Positions 63,003 to 64,000 of a stretch of DNA of 64,000 bases are shown here, piece by piece. Positions within the stretch are counted from its first letter, which is position 1. Every line of letters starts with the position of its first letter. The translations under genes were made by a program, and so were the position numbers. The DNA comes from Halobacterium sp. R2-5 (lineage in GTDB: Archaea; Halobacteriota; Halobacteria; Halobacteriales; Halobacteriaceae), in the NCBI RefSeq assembly GCF_011734195.1, contig NZ_JAANTH010000003.1, forward strand, positions 1-64,000, in the 5' to 3' direction. The notes beneath the pieces were generated by a model that saw only the letters and a program-made list of their open reading frames with translations, was not told where the DNA came from and did not search any database.

Positions 63003-63898
63003 ACGTAGTCGGTTTCGCTCTCGTAGACCGAGGGGTCGTCGTTGTACTTCCGTGCGATAGTTTCGAGGGTCTGGAACTCCGCGCCGTCCTTGCTCTTGAC
63101 GTACTGGATGAACTCCTCGAAGAGGGGAATCATGTGCGGGAGGCCGTGGAGGTCCGGGTGGATGGTGAACGTGTAGACGCCCGCGCCGCGGCGGTCGTAG
63201 AGGAAGTCGAACTGGCGCTTGTAGTACTGCTCGTACATCATTTCGGGGTCCTTGTACCCGGCGTGGTAGTTCGGCTGCTTGATGAACAGCATCGGCGGGA
63301 TATCGTCGCGGTACCAGCTGATGGGGATCTCCACGATGTCCGTCTCTTCGCCCTCCCGATACGGTTCCATCCACGTCTCGGCGGCCTCCTCGTATTGGAT
63401 TTTCTCCCACTCGTCGCCTGTCCGCATCCAGTGTGGCTCGAACTCGCTCTCCATCAGGCTGCTGTCGTAGAGGAAGCCGTACTCCTCGACCAAGTCCGGC
63501 GTGTTCTCGCTGAACTCCCACCAGCTAGCCCGGTGGCCGACGGGCTCGGAGCCGGTGACGTCCTCCACGAGGTCGATGGACGCCTCCATGATGGTCTTCT
63601 CCTGTTCGCGGGAGAGGTCCGTCGGGTTCTCGTGGGAGTAGCCGTGGATGCCGATTTCGTGGCCAGCGGCCGCGACGGCCTCGATCTCGTCGCGGAACGT
63701 CTCGATGGTGTGGCCGGGAACGTACCACGAGCTCGTGACGTCCTGGTCTTCGAGTAACTGGAGGAGCCGCGGGATTCCCTCCTTGCCCGCCGACAGCCCA
63801 CGGGAGAGGTCCGCGGGCGAGTCCTCGCCGCCGTACGACCCGAGCCATCCCGCGACGCAGTCCGCGTCGATACCGATCGCTACGTCGATGTCGCCCAT
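62999..63898 (-). CDS. Polysaccharide deacetylase (NodB-fold) family protein, PuuE/allantoinase-like
   Basis: The 299-residue product from the ATG at 63898 starts with AIGIDADCVAGWLGSYGGED, carrying the metal-binding Asp. It continues with TSSWYVPGHTIETF and the metal-binding HEIGIHGYSHENP, then GHRASWWEFSENT and a C-terminal TFTIHPDLHGLPHM. The NodB fold hydrolyses acetyl or amide groups with a divalent metal. The absence of a signal peptide and the GWLGSYGGEDS opening fit the cytoplasmic, PuuE-like subfamily acting on ureides or similar small amides rather than chitin. The substrate is not certain. Confidence 0.85.
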   Translation of the reverse strand: MGDIDVAIGIDADCVAGWLGSYGGEDSPADLSRGLSAGKEGIPRLLQLLEDQDVTSSWYVPGHTIETFRDEIEAVAAAGHEIGIHGYSHENPTDLSREQEKTIMEASIDLVEDVTGSEPVGHRASWWEFSENTPDLVEEYGFLYDSSLMESEFEPHWMRTGDEWEKIQYEEAAETWMEPYREGEETDIVEIPISWYRDDIPPMLFIKQPNYHAGYKDPEMMYEQYYKRQFDFLYDRRGAGVYTFTIHPDLHGLPHMIPLFEEFIQYVKSKDGAEFQTLETIARKYNDDPSVYESETDYV

Positions 63899-64000
63899 TG
63901 ATAACACCTGACACAGCGAACAGCTTCCGGGCGGAAGATTCTGCTGCTGGCGGGTGCAGACACGTCTTTGACGGCTCGGCGCCGGCGCGTGGAAGATAGC
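63899..64000. other. Upstream region of the deacetylase gene, to the window edge
   Basis: No gene is visible in this last 100 bases and I could not identify a clear TATA box for the minus-strand gene. Confidence 0.3.

Overview
The window is GC-rich DNA from a haloarchaeon (class Halobacteria). Predicted proteins are strongly acidic. Many genes have a TATA-like box 26-32 nt before the start codon and no room for a Shine-Dalgarno site, which fits leaderless mRNAs. Archaeal or haloarchaeal families are frequent: a group II chaperonin, HalOD1 output domains, a Bat-type HTH regulator, HalX-like and DUF7344-like proteins, Tat signals and TnpB-only IS1341-type elements. Genus cannot be told. I see no rRNA, intact tRNA or CRISPR array.

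Layout. 1-2112: a cut fumarylacetoacetate-hydrolase-family gene and an IclR regulator. 2491-12548: amino-acid catabolism with a threonine/serine ammonia-lyase, the whole glycine cleavage system (gcvT, gcvH, gcvPA, gcvPB, lipoamide dehydrogenase), RidA, serine hydroxymethyltransferase and lipoyl synthase. Together these can turn glycine into serine and pyruvate, make the lipoyl cofactor, and remove the reactive enamine released by the dehydratase. 12888-15725: two small membrane proteins (the first DUF5058-like) in one operon with an AbgA-like M20 hydrolase. 15870-19826: three membrane transporters.

19856-40567: two near-identical intact TnpB elements in opposite orientation bracket an ~18 kb block. 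It carries two molybdopterin formate dehydrogenases, a NuoF-like partner, a MOSC protein, two formamidases, an AmiS/UreI amide channel, a paired Fluc fluoride exporter, an AhpD-like protein and a divergent thermosome paralogue. The enzymes suggest formamide uptake, hydrolysis to formate and oxidation to CO2. 40702-46427: a TnpB remnant, a HalOD1/Bat regulatory pair, a lipoprotein and a secreted M14 carboxypeptidase.

46560-52485: an acetoin-dehydrogenase-type 2-oxoacid dehydrogenase cluster (E1 alpha, E1 beta, AcoX on the minus strand, E2 convergent on the plus strand) lies between two TnpB remnants. Its E2 has two subunit-binding domains and a C-terminal OsmC domain, the most unusual protein here. 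52508-57843: a formate/nitrite-type channel, a cysteine-rich copper-binding protein, an SGNH hydrolase, and PiT-like and NRAMP-like transporters that lack the usual signature residues. 57844-61935 is a mosaic, partly AT-rich, decayed stretch with gene fragments and small regulators. 62028-63898 ends the window with asparaginase and a polysaccharide-deacetylase-family enzyme.
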